A stretch of DNA of 26,489 nucleotides from CAZWSC01 sp964636385 (GCA_964636385.1 CAZWSC010000097.1:1-26489), one strand, 5' to 3'; counted from the first letter of the stretch, positions 15,034 through 24,021 are shown. Notes: a model not told the origin generated them from the letters alone. Numbers and translations: made by a program.

Positions 15034-16779
15034 TCAGGCCGCGTGGTCAACGCCATCCGCGGCACGGCGGTCCCCATCCCGTCCGGTCAGCGGCTCCACC
15101 AGGGGGAGACGGACCGAGGCCCGTGTCCCACCTCCCGCAGCCGGATCCAGACTCAGCCGCCCCCCATGTCGCTCCACCAGGTCCCGCACAACGGCGAGAC
15201 CAAGCCCGGTCCCATGCGGCTTGGTTGTGAAGAACGGGTCCAGAACCCTGTCCCGGATCTCATCCGGTATTCCCGGGCCGTGGTCACGAACATGGATAAC
15301 CACCTCCGAACCGTCCCTCTCCCACCCGATTTCTATCGGTGCACCACCTGCTTCCAGGGCGTTAAGGCCCAGATTGCGGAGCACCTGACGGAAAGCCCCC
15401 GGATCGACGCCCACCCACAGCGGCACTTCACCTTCCCTGGGCAGCGTCAGCCGGAATGGCCGGCCCGGAATCAGGCTCAGGCTTTCGAACTCTTCTCCGA
15501 TAACCCTTTCGATTGGCGCGGGCTTTATCTGCAGGTTTTTGTCGCGGGCGAAGTTGAGAAACTCCGTGAGAAAACCGTCCAGGCTCTCCGACTCACGCAG
15601 GATTATCTCCATCAGCGAGTCGACTGTGGGATCTCCAGCCCGCAGTTCCAGACGGAGAAGCTCCACCGACCCAGTTATCGGCTTCAGGGAATTGCGGATC
15701 TCGTGGGCCAGGCCGGCCGACAGTTCGCCAATGAGGGCAAGTCTCTCCTTTCGCAAACGTTCGCGTTCGCGCAGAAGGCGTCCGCTCATGTCCTGGATGA
15801 AGACAACCATCCCCCTCGGATGTCCGTTCGAGTCCAGGACGGGTGAGGTGCTGACCTCAACCGGAATCTCCCGCCCGTGCGGGATCCGGGCGTCATCAGG
15901 CGTGATGGCCTCCCCCGGCGCCGCAGCGGGCTCACATGCCTTCCCCAGAACCAGCTCCCACGAGGCTTCGCCCCGAACCCCCAGGCGATCCTCCAGGCGG
16001 GCGGCCAGCTCGACCAGGCCGGGAATCGCGCGCACGGTCTCGATGGTGGCTCCCTGCCGGGGACAGCCGAACTCCTCCAGCAGCCGCGTTGCAGAGGAGT
16101 TGATGCGTGTGATACTCCCACGATCGTCCAGGCAGAGCAGTCCCGAGGACAGGTGGGCGATAATGGACTCGGCATCGAGGTGGGCCTGCTCGAGTTCCAG
16201 GCAGGTCGCATGGTGCTGGGTCTCGGCCTGGTGGATGCGCCGACCCAGGAGCCCCGCAAAGAGCCCCAACAGGAGCAGTGCCGGTATGTGGAATCCGAGA
16301 ACGGTCAGCTTCTCCGTCATCCCGACCTGCTCGCGGACCAGGGTGAGGAGCAGCGCATCGGCCATGGCTGCGCCGAAGGCGGCTGACAGGCCGCCCGGAA
16401 TGCCACGCAGAATCCCCCACACCAGGATCGGAATCCCGAACAGCAGGAGGAGGGGGCTTATCGCCCCACCGAGGCGGTGAATCAGGAAACCCTGCGCCGC
16501 AACATCCAGGAGAGAGGCAACAGGCCACACCCGCCGCTCCCAGCCCCGTCCCTTCGCCGTGAAACCGTGAAGCGCAACTCCACCAAGCCCGATCGCAAGG
16601 TAGACGGCAACGAGGAGGAAGCGTTCGGCGAAGGGCGGCTCGGTCGTGCCGAACACCATGACCGAAACGGCCAGGTAGACGAAGAGGCGGTAGAGCCGCA
16701 GGCGCGGACGGTCCAGGATCCGCACATCCGGTGCGACACCGGCCCCCATCCCGTTCACTGGGGCAGGCTCCCGGGGCAT
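15034..16779 (-). CDS. pilS: Membrane sensor histidine kinase PilS
   Basis: 581 aa from the ATG at 16779 (GTG at 16782 also possible; no strong Shine-Dalgarno). About six hydrophobic segments occupy residues ~30-180, as in Pseudomonas PilS. A PAS-like cytoplasmic domain (~205-330) is interrupted by a polar insert around 275-300. The dimerisation/phospho-acceptor segment has His359 in LAHEIRNSLKPI. The catalytic domain contains the N box (QVLRNLGLNALEA), DHGPGIPD and GTGLGLAV. PilS senses pilin in the inner membrane in Pseudomonas and phosphorylates PilR. It begins 8 nt after pilC and is followed by pilR with a 13-nt gap. Confidence 0.93.
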   Translation of the reverse strand: MPREPAPVNGMGAGVAPDVRILDRPRLRLYRLFVYLAVSVMVFGTTEPPFAERFLLVAVYLAIGLGGVALHGFTAKGRGWERRVWPVASLLDVAAQGFLIHRLGGAISPLLLLFGIPILVWGILRGIPGGLSAAFGAAMADALLLTLVREQVGMTEKLTVLGFHIPALLLLGLFAGLLGRRIHQAETQHHATCLELEQAHLDAESIIAHLSSGLLCLDDRGSITRINSSATRLLEEFGCPRQGATIETVRAIPGLVELAARLEDRLGVRGEASWELVLGKACEPAAAPGEAITPDDARIPHGREIPVEVSTSPVLDSNGHPRGMVVFIQDMSGRLLRERERLRKERLALIGELSAGLAHEIRNSLKPITGSVELLRLELRAGDPTVDSLMEIILRESESLDGFLTEFLNFARDKNLQIKPAPIERVIGEEFESLSLIPGRPFRLTLPREGEVPLWVGVDPGAFRQVLRNLGLNALEAGGAPIEIGWERDGSEVVIHVRDHGPGIPDEIRDRVLDPFFTTKPHGTGLGLAVVRDLVERHGGRLSLDPAAGGGTRASVRLPLVEPLTGRDGDRRAADGVDHAA

Positions 16780-16787
16780 CACCGGGA

Positions 16788-18008
16788 TCAGTGGCCGCCT
16801 GCGACCACGTTGATCAGCTTGAACATCGGCATGTACATCGCGACGACCATTCCCCCGACAAGGCTGCCCATGACAACGATCATGACCGGCTCGATGATCG
16901 AGGTCATGGTGTCAACGGCGACATCGACCTCCTCGTCGTAGAAGATCGCGATCTTCTCGAGCATGCGGTCAAGGGCGCCTGTCTCCTCGCCGACCGATAT
17001 CATCTGCACCACCATCGGCGGGAAGACCCTGGCCGCACGCAGGGGATTCGCGATGGTCTCCCCCTCGCCGATCGAGCCCTTCGTGGCAAGGATCGCGTTT
17101 TCGATCACCTTGTTCCCGGCCGTGCGGGCGGTGATGTCAAGTGCCGTCAGGATCGGCACGCCGGATGAGATCATCGTGCCGAGTGTTCTCGTAAAGCGGG
17201 CGATGGAGGCGCGGCGCAGGATGCTTCCAAGCACGGGCATGTTCAGCATGATCGCATCGAGACGGAGCCTTCCGTCCTTCGTCCTGTAGTACCGACGGAT
17301 CCCGAAGATGACGGCGAATATGCCGAGACCGAGAGCCCACCAGAACTTCTGCAGGAAGATGGACAGCCCCATGACAACCTTTGTCGGCAGCGGAAGCTCT
17401 CCGCCGAACTCCATGAAGACCCGCGCAAACGTCGGGATGATGAACAGCAGCATGAAGACCGTGGCAGCCAGCGCCACGCAGAGGACGACCGTCGGATAGG
17501 TCATGGCGCTCTTCACCTTGCGTGTGAGGGCCTCGGCCTTCTCCAGGAAGATGGCCAGGCGGCCCAGGATGTCATCCAGGATTCCCCCAGCCTCACCGGC
17601 CTCCACCATGTTGACGAAGAGGGAGTCGAACACGGAGGACTTGCGGCCGAGCGCTTCCGCCAGGGTCGAACCGGACTCCACATCCTGCATGACACTTGAG
17701 ATGACCTTGCGGAACTCGGCCGATTCGGACTGCTTGGACAGGATGTCCAGGCACTGGACGAGCGGGAGACCCGCGTTGACCATCGTGGCGAACTGCCTTG
17801 TGAATATGACCAGATCCCGGGTCTTCACCTTCCCGGCGCCGATGGCCGGCAGCCGCAGGCGCACCTGGGGGCTCTGCTCCCGGATGTAGCTCGCGATGAT
17901 GCGACGCTTTCGGAGTTCCGCCATCGCCTCGTCACGGTTTTCCACCTTCAGGGTTCCGGTCTGTGTCTTTCCCCCGGCGGTGCGTCCCTTGTATGCGAAT
18001 ACGGGCAT
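16788..18008 (-). CDS. pilC: Pilus inner-membrane platform protein PilC
   Basis: 406 aa. It starts with PVFAYKGRTAGGK, the usual N-terminus of PilC/GspF. Two homologous T2SSF helical domains (~70-195 and ~275-400) are linked by a membrane region (~170-240). Conserved pieces include FTRQFATMVNAGLPLVQCLDIL and FTRTLGTMISSGVPILTALDI. The C-terminus has the typical helix IIEPVMIVVMGSLVGGMVVAMYMPMF. PilC is the rotor or platform driven by PilB and PilT. AGGAG lies 8 nt before the ATG, and only 18 nt separate it from pilT. Confidence 0.97.
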   Translation of the reverse strand: MPVFAYKGRTAGGKTQTGTLKVENRDEAMAELRKRRIIASYIREQSPQVRLRLPAIGAGKVKTRDLVIFTRQFATMVNAGLPLVQCLDILSKQSESAEFRKVISSVMQDVESGSTLAEALGRKSSVFDSLFVNMVEAGEAGGILDDILGRLAIFLEKAEALTRKVKSAMTYPTVVLCVALAATVFMLLFIIPTFARVFMEFGGELPLPTKVVMGLSIFLQKFWWALGLGIFAVIFGIRRYYRTKDGRLRLDAIMLNMPVLGSILRRASIARFTRTLGTMISSGVPILTALDITARTAGNKVIENAILATKGSIGEGETIANPLRAARVFPPMVVQMISVGEETGALDRMLEKIAIFYDEEVDVAVDTMTSIIEPVMIVVMGSLVGGMVVAMYMPMFKLINVVAGGH

Positions 18009-18026
18009 GAGGGATTCTCCTCTGCA

Positions 18027-19127
18027 CTAACGTCGGCCGGCGGCTGCGCCCGGCATGAAGGCGGGATCCGACTTCTGGATCATCTGCTCCAGCTCGGGGC
18101 GGTTTGTGCTCCGGCCCAGTGCGCTTTCGAGGGTGATCTTCCTGTTCAGATAGGCGGCCATCAGCCCCTGGTTCATCGTCTGCATTCCGTACTTCTGGCC
18201 GGCCTGCATGAGGGAGTAGATCTGGTGGGTCTTTCCCTCCCTGATGACCGCGGAAATGGCGGGTGTGCAGACAAGCAACTCGGACACGTTGATCCGGCCG
18301 CTCCCGCCCCTGCGCACTATCAACTGCTGGGTGACAACCCCCTTGAGTACGAAGGCCAGCTGGGACAGGACCTGCTTGTGCTGGCTCGACGGGAAGACGT
18401 CGACTATGCGGTTGATCGACTCGAAGGTGGAGTTGGTGTGCAGGGTGGCGAAGACAAGGTGCCCTGTCTCCGCGATGGTCAGCGCGGCCTGGATCGTCTC
18501 CAGGTCACGCATCTCACCGATCAGTATCACATCCGGATCCTGCCGCAGCACGAACTTCAGGGCCTCGGGGAAGCTCCGGGTGTCGGCGTTGACCTCCCGC
18601 TGGTTCACGATGCAGCGCTTGTGCTGGTGGATGTACTCGATCGGATCCTCGATGGTGAGGATGTGTCCGGCCCGGTTGGAGTTGATCCGGTCGAGGAGGG
18701 CAGCCAGGGTCGTCGACTTCCCGCTGCCCGTGGGGCCGGTGACGAGCACGAGGCCGCTGGGCAGATCTGCGAAGTCACGAACGACGGGAGGAAGCCCCAG
18801 GCGCTCGAACTCCGGGATGAGGTACGGGATCATGCGGATCGCGGCAGCAACCACTCCCCGCTGCATGAATACATTCATCCGGAAGCGCGACAAACCCTTG
18901 ACGCCGAACGACAGATCCAGCTCCCGGTTCTGCTCGAACCTCTTCCTCTGATCCTCCCGGAGAACGGAATAGATCATCTGCTCTGTCTGTTCCGGGGTCA
19001 GGGGTTCGTGATCCATGCTGCGGATCTCGCCGTCCACCCTCATCTGAGGCGGAACTCCTGCTGTGATATGAAGATCCGAAGCCGTCCGCTCCACGATCTC
19101 CTCCAACAACTTGTGCAGTGTTGCCAT
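18027..19127 (-). CDS. pilT: Pilus retraction ATPase PilT
   Basis: 366 aa, a normal length for PilT and without the extra N-terminal domain of PilB. It has Walker A GPTGSGKST (131-139), the Asp box (ILTIEDPIEYIHQH), Walker B DVILIGEMRD (~199-208) and the His box (AETGHLVFATLHTNS). The PilT-specific AIRE region is present as AISAVIREGKTHQIYS. It powers fibre retraction, hence twitching and DNA uptake. A 164-nt gap with hairpins separates it from pilB, so it may head its own pilT-C-S-R transcript. Confidence 0.97.
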   Translation of the reverse strand: MATLHKLLEEIVERTASDLHITAGVPPQMRVDGEIRSMDHEPLTPEQTEQMIYSVLREDQRKRFEQNRELDLSFGVKGLSRFRMNVFMQRGVVAAAIRMIPYLIPEFERLGLPPVVRDFADLPSGLVLVTGPTGSGKSTTLAALLDRINSNRAGHILTIEDPIEYIHQHKRCIVNQREVNADTRSFPEALKFVLRQDPDVILIGEMRDLETIQAALTIAETGHLVFATLHTNSTFESINRIVDVFPSSQHKQVLSQLAFVLKGVVTQQLIVRRGGSGRINVSELLVCTPAISAVIREGKTHQIYSLMQAGQKYGMQTMNQGLMAAYLNRKITLESALGRSTNRPELEQMIQKSDPAFMPGAAAGRR

Positions 19128-19170
19128 TGGGTGCTCATCCTCCAGCGTCCGAGTGGGTCAAGGGGCTACT

Positions 19171-19187
19171 CATCCGGTTATCGGATG
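19171..19187. other. Small hairpin in the pilT leader
   Basis: CATCCG, GTTAT, CGGATG: a perfect 6-bp stem with a 5-nt loop, 44 nt before the pilT ATG. It may affect translation or be chance. Confidence 0.3.
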
Positions 19188-19230
19188 GACGGGGAGAATT
19201 CTTGAGGCGGGTGGCACAGGCCGGAACCAG

Positions 19231-19249
19231 GTCCGCCATGGGGGCGGAC
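19231..19249 (-). terminator. Hairpin between pilB and pilT
   Basis: GTCCGCC, loop CCCAT, GGCGGAC on the minus strand: a perfect 7-bp G+C-rich stem 42 nt after the pilB stop. No U tract follows, so it could attenuate rather than fully stop transcription into pilT. Confidence 0.4.
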
Positions 19250-19291
19250 GATCTGCCGGACGCTTCACGTACGCGGATGCCGCGGGCCTGA

Positions 19292-20989
19292 TCACCCGCC
19301 CAGATCGTCCTGGGTCGACTCCTTCAGGACCTCTTCGACCGTCGTCACGCCGCGCTTCAGTTTCTCGAGGGCGTCCATTCGGAGGGTCAGCATCCCCTCC
19401 GCTATCGCCTTGCGCTTGATTTCGCTGGACGGACGGCGATCCAGGATCATGTCCCTCACAGTCGGCGTGACCGGCATTACCTCGTAGATTCCGGCCCGTC
19501 CGCGATATCCCGAGTCGTTGCAGTCATAGCAGCCTGCTCCGCGGTAGAAGGTGACCCCCCTGGCCTGCTCCATGGGAAGCTGAAGCTCCTCCAGCACCTC
19601 TTCAGACAGTTCTATCGCCTCCCTGCACTTGGGGCAGACCCGGCGAACCAGCCTCTGCGCAAGAATCAGTATCACCGAGGAGGCGACAAGGAAGGGCGGA
19701 GTTCCCATATCCACGAGGCGATTCAGCGTGGAGGCGGCATCGTTGGTGTGAACGGTCGACAGCACGAGGTGCCCCGTAAGGGCCGCTTTCACGGCAATCG
19801 AGGCTGTCTCGCCGTCGCGGATCTCCCCCACCATTATGATGTTCGGGTCCTGGCGGAGAAACGCCTTGAGGGCTGCGGGGAAGTTCAGCCCGATCGCCTC
19901 GTGAATGTTCACCTGGTTGATGCCGTCGAGGTTGTACTCAACCGGATCCTCGGCGGTCATGATGTTCGTCCCCGGCACATTGATCTTGGTGAGGGCGGAG
20001 TAGAGTGTCGTTGTCTTGCCGGATCCGGTAGGCCCGGTGACCAGGACCATCCCGTACGGCTGGGAGATTGCCCGCATCAGATCCTGCTGAGCCCTGGGCT
20101 CGAACCCCAGCTTGGTCAGGTCGAGGGCCAGGTTCCCCTTGTCCAGAATGCGCATCACGATCTTCTCGCCGAAGATGGTGGGAAGTGTTGATACGCGCAG
20201 GTCAATGGTGCGCTTCATCACACGCACCTTGATCCGCCCGTCCTGGGGGACCCGCTTCTCGGCGATGTCGAGATCGGCCATGATCTTGAGACGTGAGACG
20301 ATAGCGGCCTTCAGCTTGTTGGGAGGAGCCGGCATCTCGGCAAGCGTGCCGTCAACACGGAAGCGGACCCTGATCTTCTTTTCGTATGGTTCGATGTGGA
20401 TGTCGCTGGCTCCGCGCCGCACCGCCTCCGAAATCAGGCTGTTGACGAACTTGACGACCGGGGCCTGGTCGGCTCCGCCGCCGTTTATGTCGCCGTCCTC
20501 TTCGACCGCCTCGACGACCTCGACGTCGTCCTCCATCGTCTTCATCACATCGGCCATCGACTCCGCAGAATCGTAGTACTTGTCGATGGCGCGCCTGATC
20601 ATCCCGTCCGTCGTAACGAAGACCTGCACTTCGTGGCCGGTGACGAACTTGATGTCGTCAATCGCGAAGCAGTTGGCCGGGTTTGCTGCTGCCACGCGCA
20701 GAGTGCGCCCGCACCGTCCGATTGGCACGATCTGGAACTTGCTGGCAATCTCTGCAGGGACCAGCCGAACTACAGCGGCATCGACTTCCAGGGTGTCGAG
20801 GTTGACTGCCTGGGTCTCATAGAGTTCGGAAAGGAATGCGAGAAGCTGCTCCTCCTTCAGGACGCCCAGTTTGACCAGGCAGGAGCAGAGCGAGCCGCCC
20901 TCTTCCCTTTCGATCTTCTGAGCACGCCGAATGTCATCCTCGGACACGAGGCTGGCTTCGACGAGCTTGAGACCGACATCTACTCTCAT
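19292..20989 (-). CDS. pilB: Pilus extension ATPase PilB
   Basis: 565 aa from the ATG at 20989; a GTG 51 nt earlier lacks a ribosome site and adds residues unlike the family. The N-terminal ~140 residues are a GspE_N/MshEN-like domain. An acidic linker (~145-172, MEDDVEVVEAVEEDGD) precedes the motor. The motor has Walker A GPTGSGKTT (319-327), Asp box MTAEDPVEYNL, Walker B NIIMVGEIRD (383-392), His box ALTGHLVLSTVHTND and the zinc-binding CPKC/CYDC pairs (452-490). PilB polymerises pilin at the PilC platform. It is preceded by a 172-nt leader with a sigma-54-like site and starts the conserved pilB-T-C-S-R-A series. Confidence 0.96.
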   Translation of the reverse strand: MRVDVGLKLVEASLVSEDDIRRAQKIEREEGGSLCSCLVKLGVLKEEQLLAFLSELYETQAVNLDTLEVDAAVVRLVPAEIASKFQIVPIGRCGRTLRVAAANPANCFAIDDIKFVTGHEVQVFVTTDGMIRRAIDKYYDSAESMADVMKTMEDDVEVVEAVEEDGDINGGGADQAPVVKFVNSLISEAVRRGASDIHIEPYEKKIRVRFRVDGTLAEMPAPPNKLKAAIVSRLKIMADLDIAEKRVPQDGRIKVRVMKRTIDLRVSTLPTIFGEKIVMRILDKGNLALDLTKLGFEPRAQQDLMRAISQPYGMVLVTGPTGSGKTTTLYSALTKINVPGTNIMTAEDPVEYNLDGINQVNIHEAIGLNFPAALKAFLRQDPNIIMVGEIRDGETASIAVKAALTGHLVLSTVHTNDAASTLNRLVDMGTPPFLVASSVILILAQRLVRRVCPKCREAIELSEEVLEELQLPMEQARGVTFYRGAGCYDCNDSGYRGRAGIYEVMPVTPTVRDMILDRRPSSEIKRKAIAEGMLTLRMDALEKLKRGVTTVEEVLKESTQDDLGG

Positions 20990-21087
20990 TCCAGGCAGTC
21001 CCCCCAGATCACGCCCGAAGGCAGGTGTGCGCGACAGCACGGAAACTGTGCCGGAAACGGTTCACGAGGTCGCACCGGGGGATCGGG

Positions 21088-21103
21088 CACAACAAGCATG
21101 CCA
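21088..21103 (-). promoter_or_regulatory. Candidate sigma-54 promoter of pilB
   Basis: Reading on the minus strand TGGCAT-GCTTG-TTGTG, with the 10-nt spacing from GG to the -12 dinucleotide. It agrees with the pilA site at 13 of 16 positions, including the unusual TTGT. The start would fall near 21077, about 88 nt before the ATG. The same bases also form an inverted repeat, CACAAC-N10-GTTGTG (21088-21109), so a repressor or activator site is an alternative reading. Confidence 0.45.
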
Positions 21104-21161
21104 GTTGTGGGGAGGCCGAATCGGCCATTCTGCAAGGAGATGGAGTGGTGGGCGGCTAACC

Positions 21162-21734
21162 TTATCTCCCGGTAAGCGGCACTTTGCGAATCTGCAATGC
21201 ATCCTGCCCGGAGGTATCGGCTGCGGACGAGGCATCCTCAGCCTGCACCGCCCAGTCCACACCGGCCTCAAGTGCCGCAAGCTTCCGCGGTCCGATCCCG
21301 TTCACCCGGAGAAGCTCCTCCGGCGTCCTGAACGGGCCGTTCACCTCCCTGTCCTCCACTATGCGACGCGCGAGCACGGGGCCAACGCCGGGAAGCATCT
21401 CCAGGTGTTCCGCTGTGGCGAGGTTGATGCTGATTCTGCCGCTCTCCAGAACGCCGGTGGGGATCTCATCCACCGACTGAGCGGGGGCTTCGGGGCGCCT
21501 TCGCCCGGTACCCCCCGCGACCGGAAGGTCAGTTGCCGTGGCTGCCAAGTAGAGTGAATCCACTGCAGCCGCACAGGAATCGCCGCGGGTCGCAGCTAGG
21601 ACGGTGAGCCACCTGGAGAGATCGCGGTCAGGGCGGCTCTGCCTGTGATCCTCCCACAGGGCGAGCCCCTGTCCGAAGAGAATCAATGCCAGGAGCACCA
21701 GGAGTGCACGCCTTTCCTCGGTGGTGAGGATCAT
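21162..21734 (-). CDS. ComEA-like helix-hairpin-helix DNA-binding protein
   Basis: 190 aa from the ATG at 21734; an in-frame TTG at 21767 is an alternative start. One N-terminal membrane helix (~9-25, RALLVLLALILFGQGLALW) anchors it, leaving the rest outside the inner membrane. After a linker, residues ~100-160 hold two helix-hairpin-helix motifs (INLATAEHLEMLPGVGPVLA and PEELLRVNGIGPRKL) in the exact ComEA arrangement, which binds double-stranded DNA without sequence specificity. ComEA pulls DNA into the periplasm behind a retracting pilus in transformable bacteria. It lies between an outer-membrane barrel gene and pilB. A topological anchor or repair role is the alternative, but the pilus context favours DNA uptake. 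Confidence 0.85.
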   Translation of the reverse strand: MILTTEERRALLVLLALILFGQGLALWEDHRQSRPDRDLSRWLTVLAATRGDSCAAAVDSLYLAATATDLPVAGGTGRRRPEAPAQSVDEIPTGVLESGRISINLATAEHLEMLPGVGPVLARRIVEDREVNGPFRTPEELLRVNGIGPRKLAALEAGVDWAVQAEDASSAADTSGQDALQIRKVPLTGR

Positions 21735-21768
21735 GCACGGATCCCCGCGGAGATGGGGCACGTGCAAC

Positions 21769-24021
21769 TCAGTCCAGGAAGTGCCAGGTCATACCCATTC
21801 TGAATGATCTGAACGGCATGGTAATCCATCCGGCTTCGTACGCAGCGGCCTCGCGAACGTCGTCCTCCAGGTTCAGAAGCATGAAGAAGAGTGTCATGTT
21901 CCCGACACGCGCGGTTCCGCCTGCATCGTAACGGTCTCCCGGAGCCAGGATCACGGTGCCGCCCTCCTGCATCGCCCCGGTGTCGATCACCGGCGTCGCG
22001 CGCCTCCCGGTGAACACCCCCCTCATGAAGAGGTTGAGCCAAAGATCCCCCTTGAAGAGCCTTGCGCGCCAGTCCAGGCGGGCGCGCCCATCCCAAGGAG
22101 ACATCCACAGGTGCGACTTCCAGGATGGATCGGCCCATCGCCCGGTGAACTCCCCTGTTGCGGAGAAGCCGAGGAGGAGATCCATGGTCCATCCCGCCTC
22201 CGCTGCGACCACACGCACCGTCCTGTCCATGGCATCAGCCGGAAACCAGTCATGGGCCGCCGATCGAAAGTAGACGAGCGCTCCCTCCGCTCCGGACACG
22301 GTGCGGCGAATCTCCTGCCCGCGCCCTTCCAGAAACAGTGTCCCACGCTCCCCGAGCTTCCTGCTGAGGCGGCCACTGCCCCTGATCAGGATCTCGAGCC
22401 GTCGCTCAGGATCCACGACAGGCACAGTCAGCCCCTGCCCGACGAGAATCCCGAGGTCATCAGCCAGACGCGGCATCAGCGGAACGCGGACTGCGCGGTC
22501 CGCATGTATCGCCAGACTCCACGCAGACCCGAGGTCGCGCCGCAGAGCGAGGGCGGCAACCCAGTCCGAGCGGTTCATCGCCGGAGCCGATCTGCCGGCC
22601 GATGCCCGGTACCGCCATCCCTTCGACACTCCATCCACACCCGCTGCAAGACCCACGCCAGAATACCGGTCATCCACCACGAATTCGTACGGCCCGTAGC
22701 GAACAGGCCTGTAGGCCCTCAGGCCGCCCCTGTCGATCTGCAATGTGGCCATCGGGCGCACGGATGTCCCCGGGCCCTGCAGCCTGAGCAGGGCCCGTTC
22801 GACGGCGTCCTTGCGCAGGAGAGGCGAGGCCGAATCCCATTCGTGCTGTTCGCGAACCGTACTCATGGCGAGGTCGGCCTTCCACCCCATGGCCTGGAAG
22901 GCGAAACCGCCGTCCCATCCGGAGCGGTGCCAGACGTAGCGTCGTTGTTCGACAATCCGGACCCGGTTGACGTGCCCCTGCCAGCCGAGTCGCCATCCAA
23001 TGCCGGATGTTCCGCCGTCCAAACGCAGATGAAGGTTCTCCCCTCCCTGCCTGCCGTAGTAGCCGTATCTCCCCTCGGTCTTCGAGTCCTGGTAGAAGAC
23101 GCGCAGCAGAAGGTCGCCGGCCGGGCGCGCCAGGAAAGCCTCCTCCGTGTGGGTCCTGTTGCTCGCACTGGTGAATCGCACACCGCTGGTTGCGGGCGCG
23201 GCACCTGGATCCTGCAGGTCAAGCTGCAGGATGGGACCGGCTGTCGGATTCGACGGAAGGGTCAGCGGATCCGGCGGGCGCAGTATTGCACGGCCGATCC
23301 AGGTGAGCCCGATTGCGTCCGGAGGCAGCTCCGGGTAGCCCGGCAGCGCCAGAGGAATCCCCTCGATGACTGGAGAGGGTGATTCGCGCCCCGGAAGGTC
23401 ACCCGAGTAGACCTGATCCGGCAGGTGATAACCACCGCCTGGGATCGAGCGCAGGCCGAACTCCCACTCGAGTAGATCACGCAGTACAGACTCCACTGAG
23501 CCGTCCACACATGGAGGAGCAATGGTGCGACTGTCACCGTACGGGTCATCGAAACGATGCCGCGACCTCCGCCAGCCGGGTTCGGGTGGCGCGGTCGGCA
23601 CGGCCGAAGGATCAGCAACGGGCGATGTCGAGCTGTCTGGTGGGGACGTGGCGACATCGGGATCCACCCACTCGTCGGGCGGGGCTTCCCCGGAATCCTG
23701 CAGGGGATGGTCGTGGGATCCGGAGTTCCGCCCCACCATGGCTGCAGGAGTGCCCCAACACTGATGCGGCGTTCCCGCATCTGCCCTGCCGGGTGCAGGA
23801 ACGATTGCAGAGACGGCCGTCAAGGCCGCAGGCAGGATCAGGAGGATAGACCGTGTCCGGCAACAGGGAGGGCGGTTGAGACGGCCTGACCGCCGGTACG
23901 GGGAGCAGTTGTGGGAATCAGCAGTTGCGCGACCATGCGGATCCGGGGCCTGAGGCGGAGAGTCCGAGGGATGAGGTGAGCCCTGTGCTTCGCTCAGGCC
24001 GCCTGTGAATCCGGATCGCAT
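21769..24021 (-). CDS. Outer-membrane beta-barrel protein with Pro-rich N-terminal linker
   Basis: About 750 aa from the ATG at 24021, which lies inside the end of the upstream gene; this start is uncertain. A clear export signal comes late (basic n-region ~43-57, hydrophobic core ~59-74, likely cleavage after ADA at ~82), leaving an unusual ~55-residue leader with no better start codon. A Pro/Ser/Asp-rich linker (~85-180) and a short segment faintly like an STN domain (SVESVLRDLLEWEFGL) follow. From ~270 onward alternating polar/aromatic strands fill the protein (for example LLRVFYQDS, WRLGWQGHV, LYFRSA-type pairs). It ends in SFRMGMTWHFLD, whose near-terminal aromatic resembles a BAM signal. 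It resembles TonB-receptor/porin barrels without a recognisable plug. The substrate is unknown; the ComEA-like neighbour raises a DNA-uptake possibility. Confidence 0.65.
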   Translation of the reverse strand: MRSGFTGGLSEAQGSPHPSDSPPQAPDPHGRATADSHNCSPYRRSGRLNRPPCCRTRSILLILPAALTAVSAIVPAPGRADAGTPHQCWGTPAAMVGRNSGSHDHPLQDSGEAPPDEWVDPDVATSPPDSSTSPVADPSAVPTAPPEPGWRRSRHRFDDPYGDSRTIAPPCVDGSVESVLRDLLEWEFGLRSIPGGGYHLPDQVYSGDLPGRESPSPVIEGIPLALPGYPELPPDAIGLTWIGRAILRPPDPLTLPSNPTAGPILQLDLQDPGAAPATSGVRFTSASNRTHTEEAFLARPAGDLLLRVFYQDSKTEGRYGYYGRQGGENLHLRLDGGTSGIGWRLGWQGHVNRVRIVEQRRYVWHRSGWDGGFAFQAMGWKADLAMSTVREQHEWDSASPLLRKDAVERALLRLQGPGTSVRPMATLQIDRGGLRAYRPVRYGPYEFVVDDRYSGVGLAAGVDGVSKGWRYRASAGRSAPAMNRSDWVAALALRRDLGSAWSLAIHADRAVRVPLMPRLADDLGILVGQGLTVPVVDPERRLEILIRGSGRLSRKLGERGTLFLEGRGQEIRRTVSGAEGALVYFRSAAHDWFPADAMDRTVRVVAAEAGWTMDLLLGFSATGEFTGRWADPSWKSHLWMSPWDGRARLDWRARLFKGDLWLNLFMRGVFTGRRATPVIDTGAMQEGGTVILAPGDRYDAGGTARVGNMTLFFMLLNLEDDVREAAAYEAGWITMPFRSFRMGMTWHFLD

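Noticed and set aside
13032..15230. Long plus-strand open frame (over 700 codons) opposite pilR and pilA
   Set aside because: It is antisense to pilA and most of pilR, whose domains and ribosome sites are clear. The translated product is rich in His, Arg and Gln with no domain, as expected for a high-G+C shadow frame.
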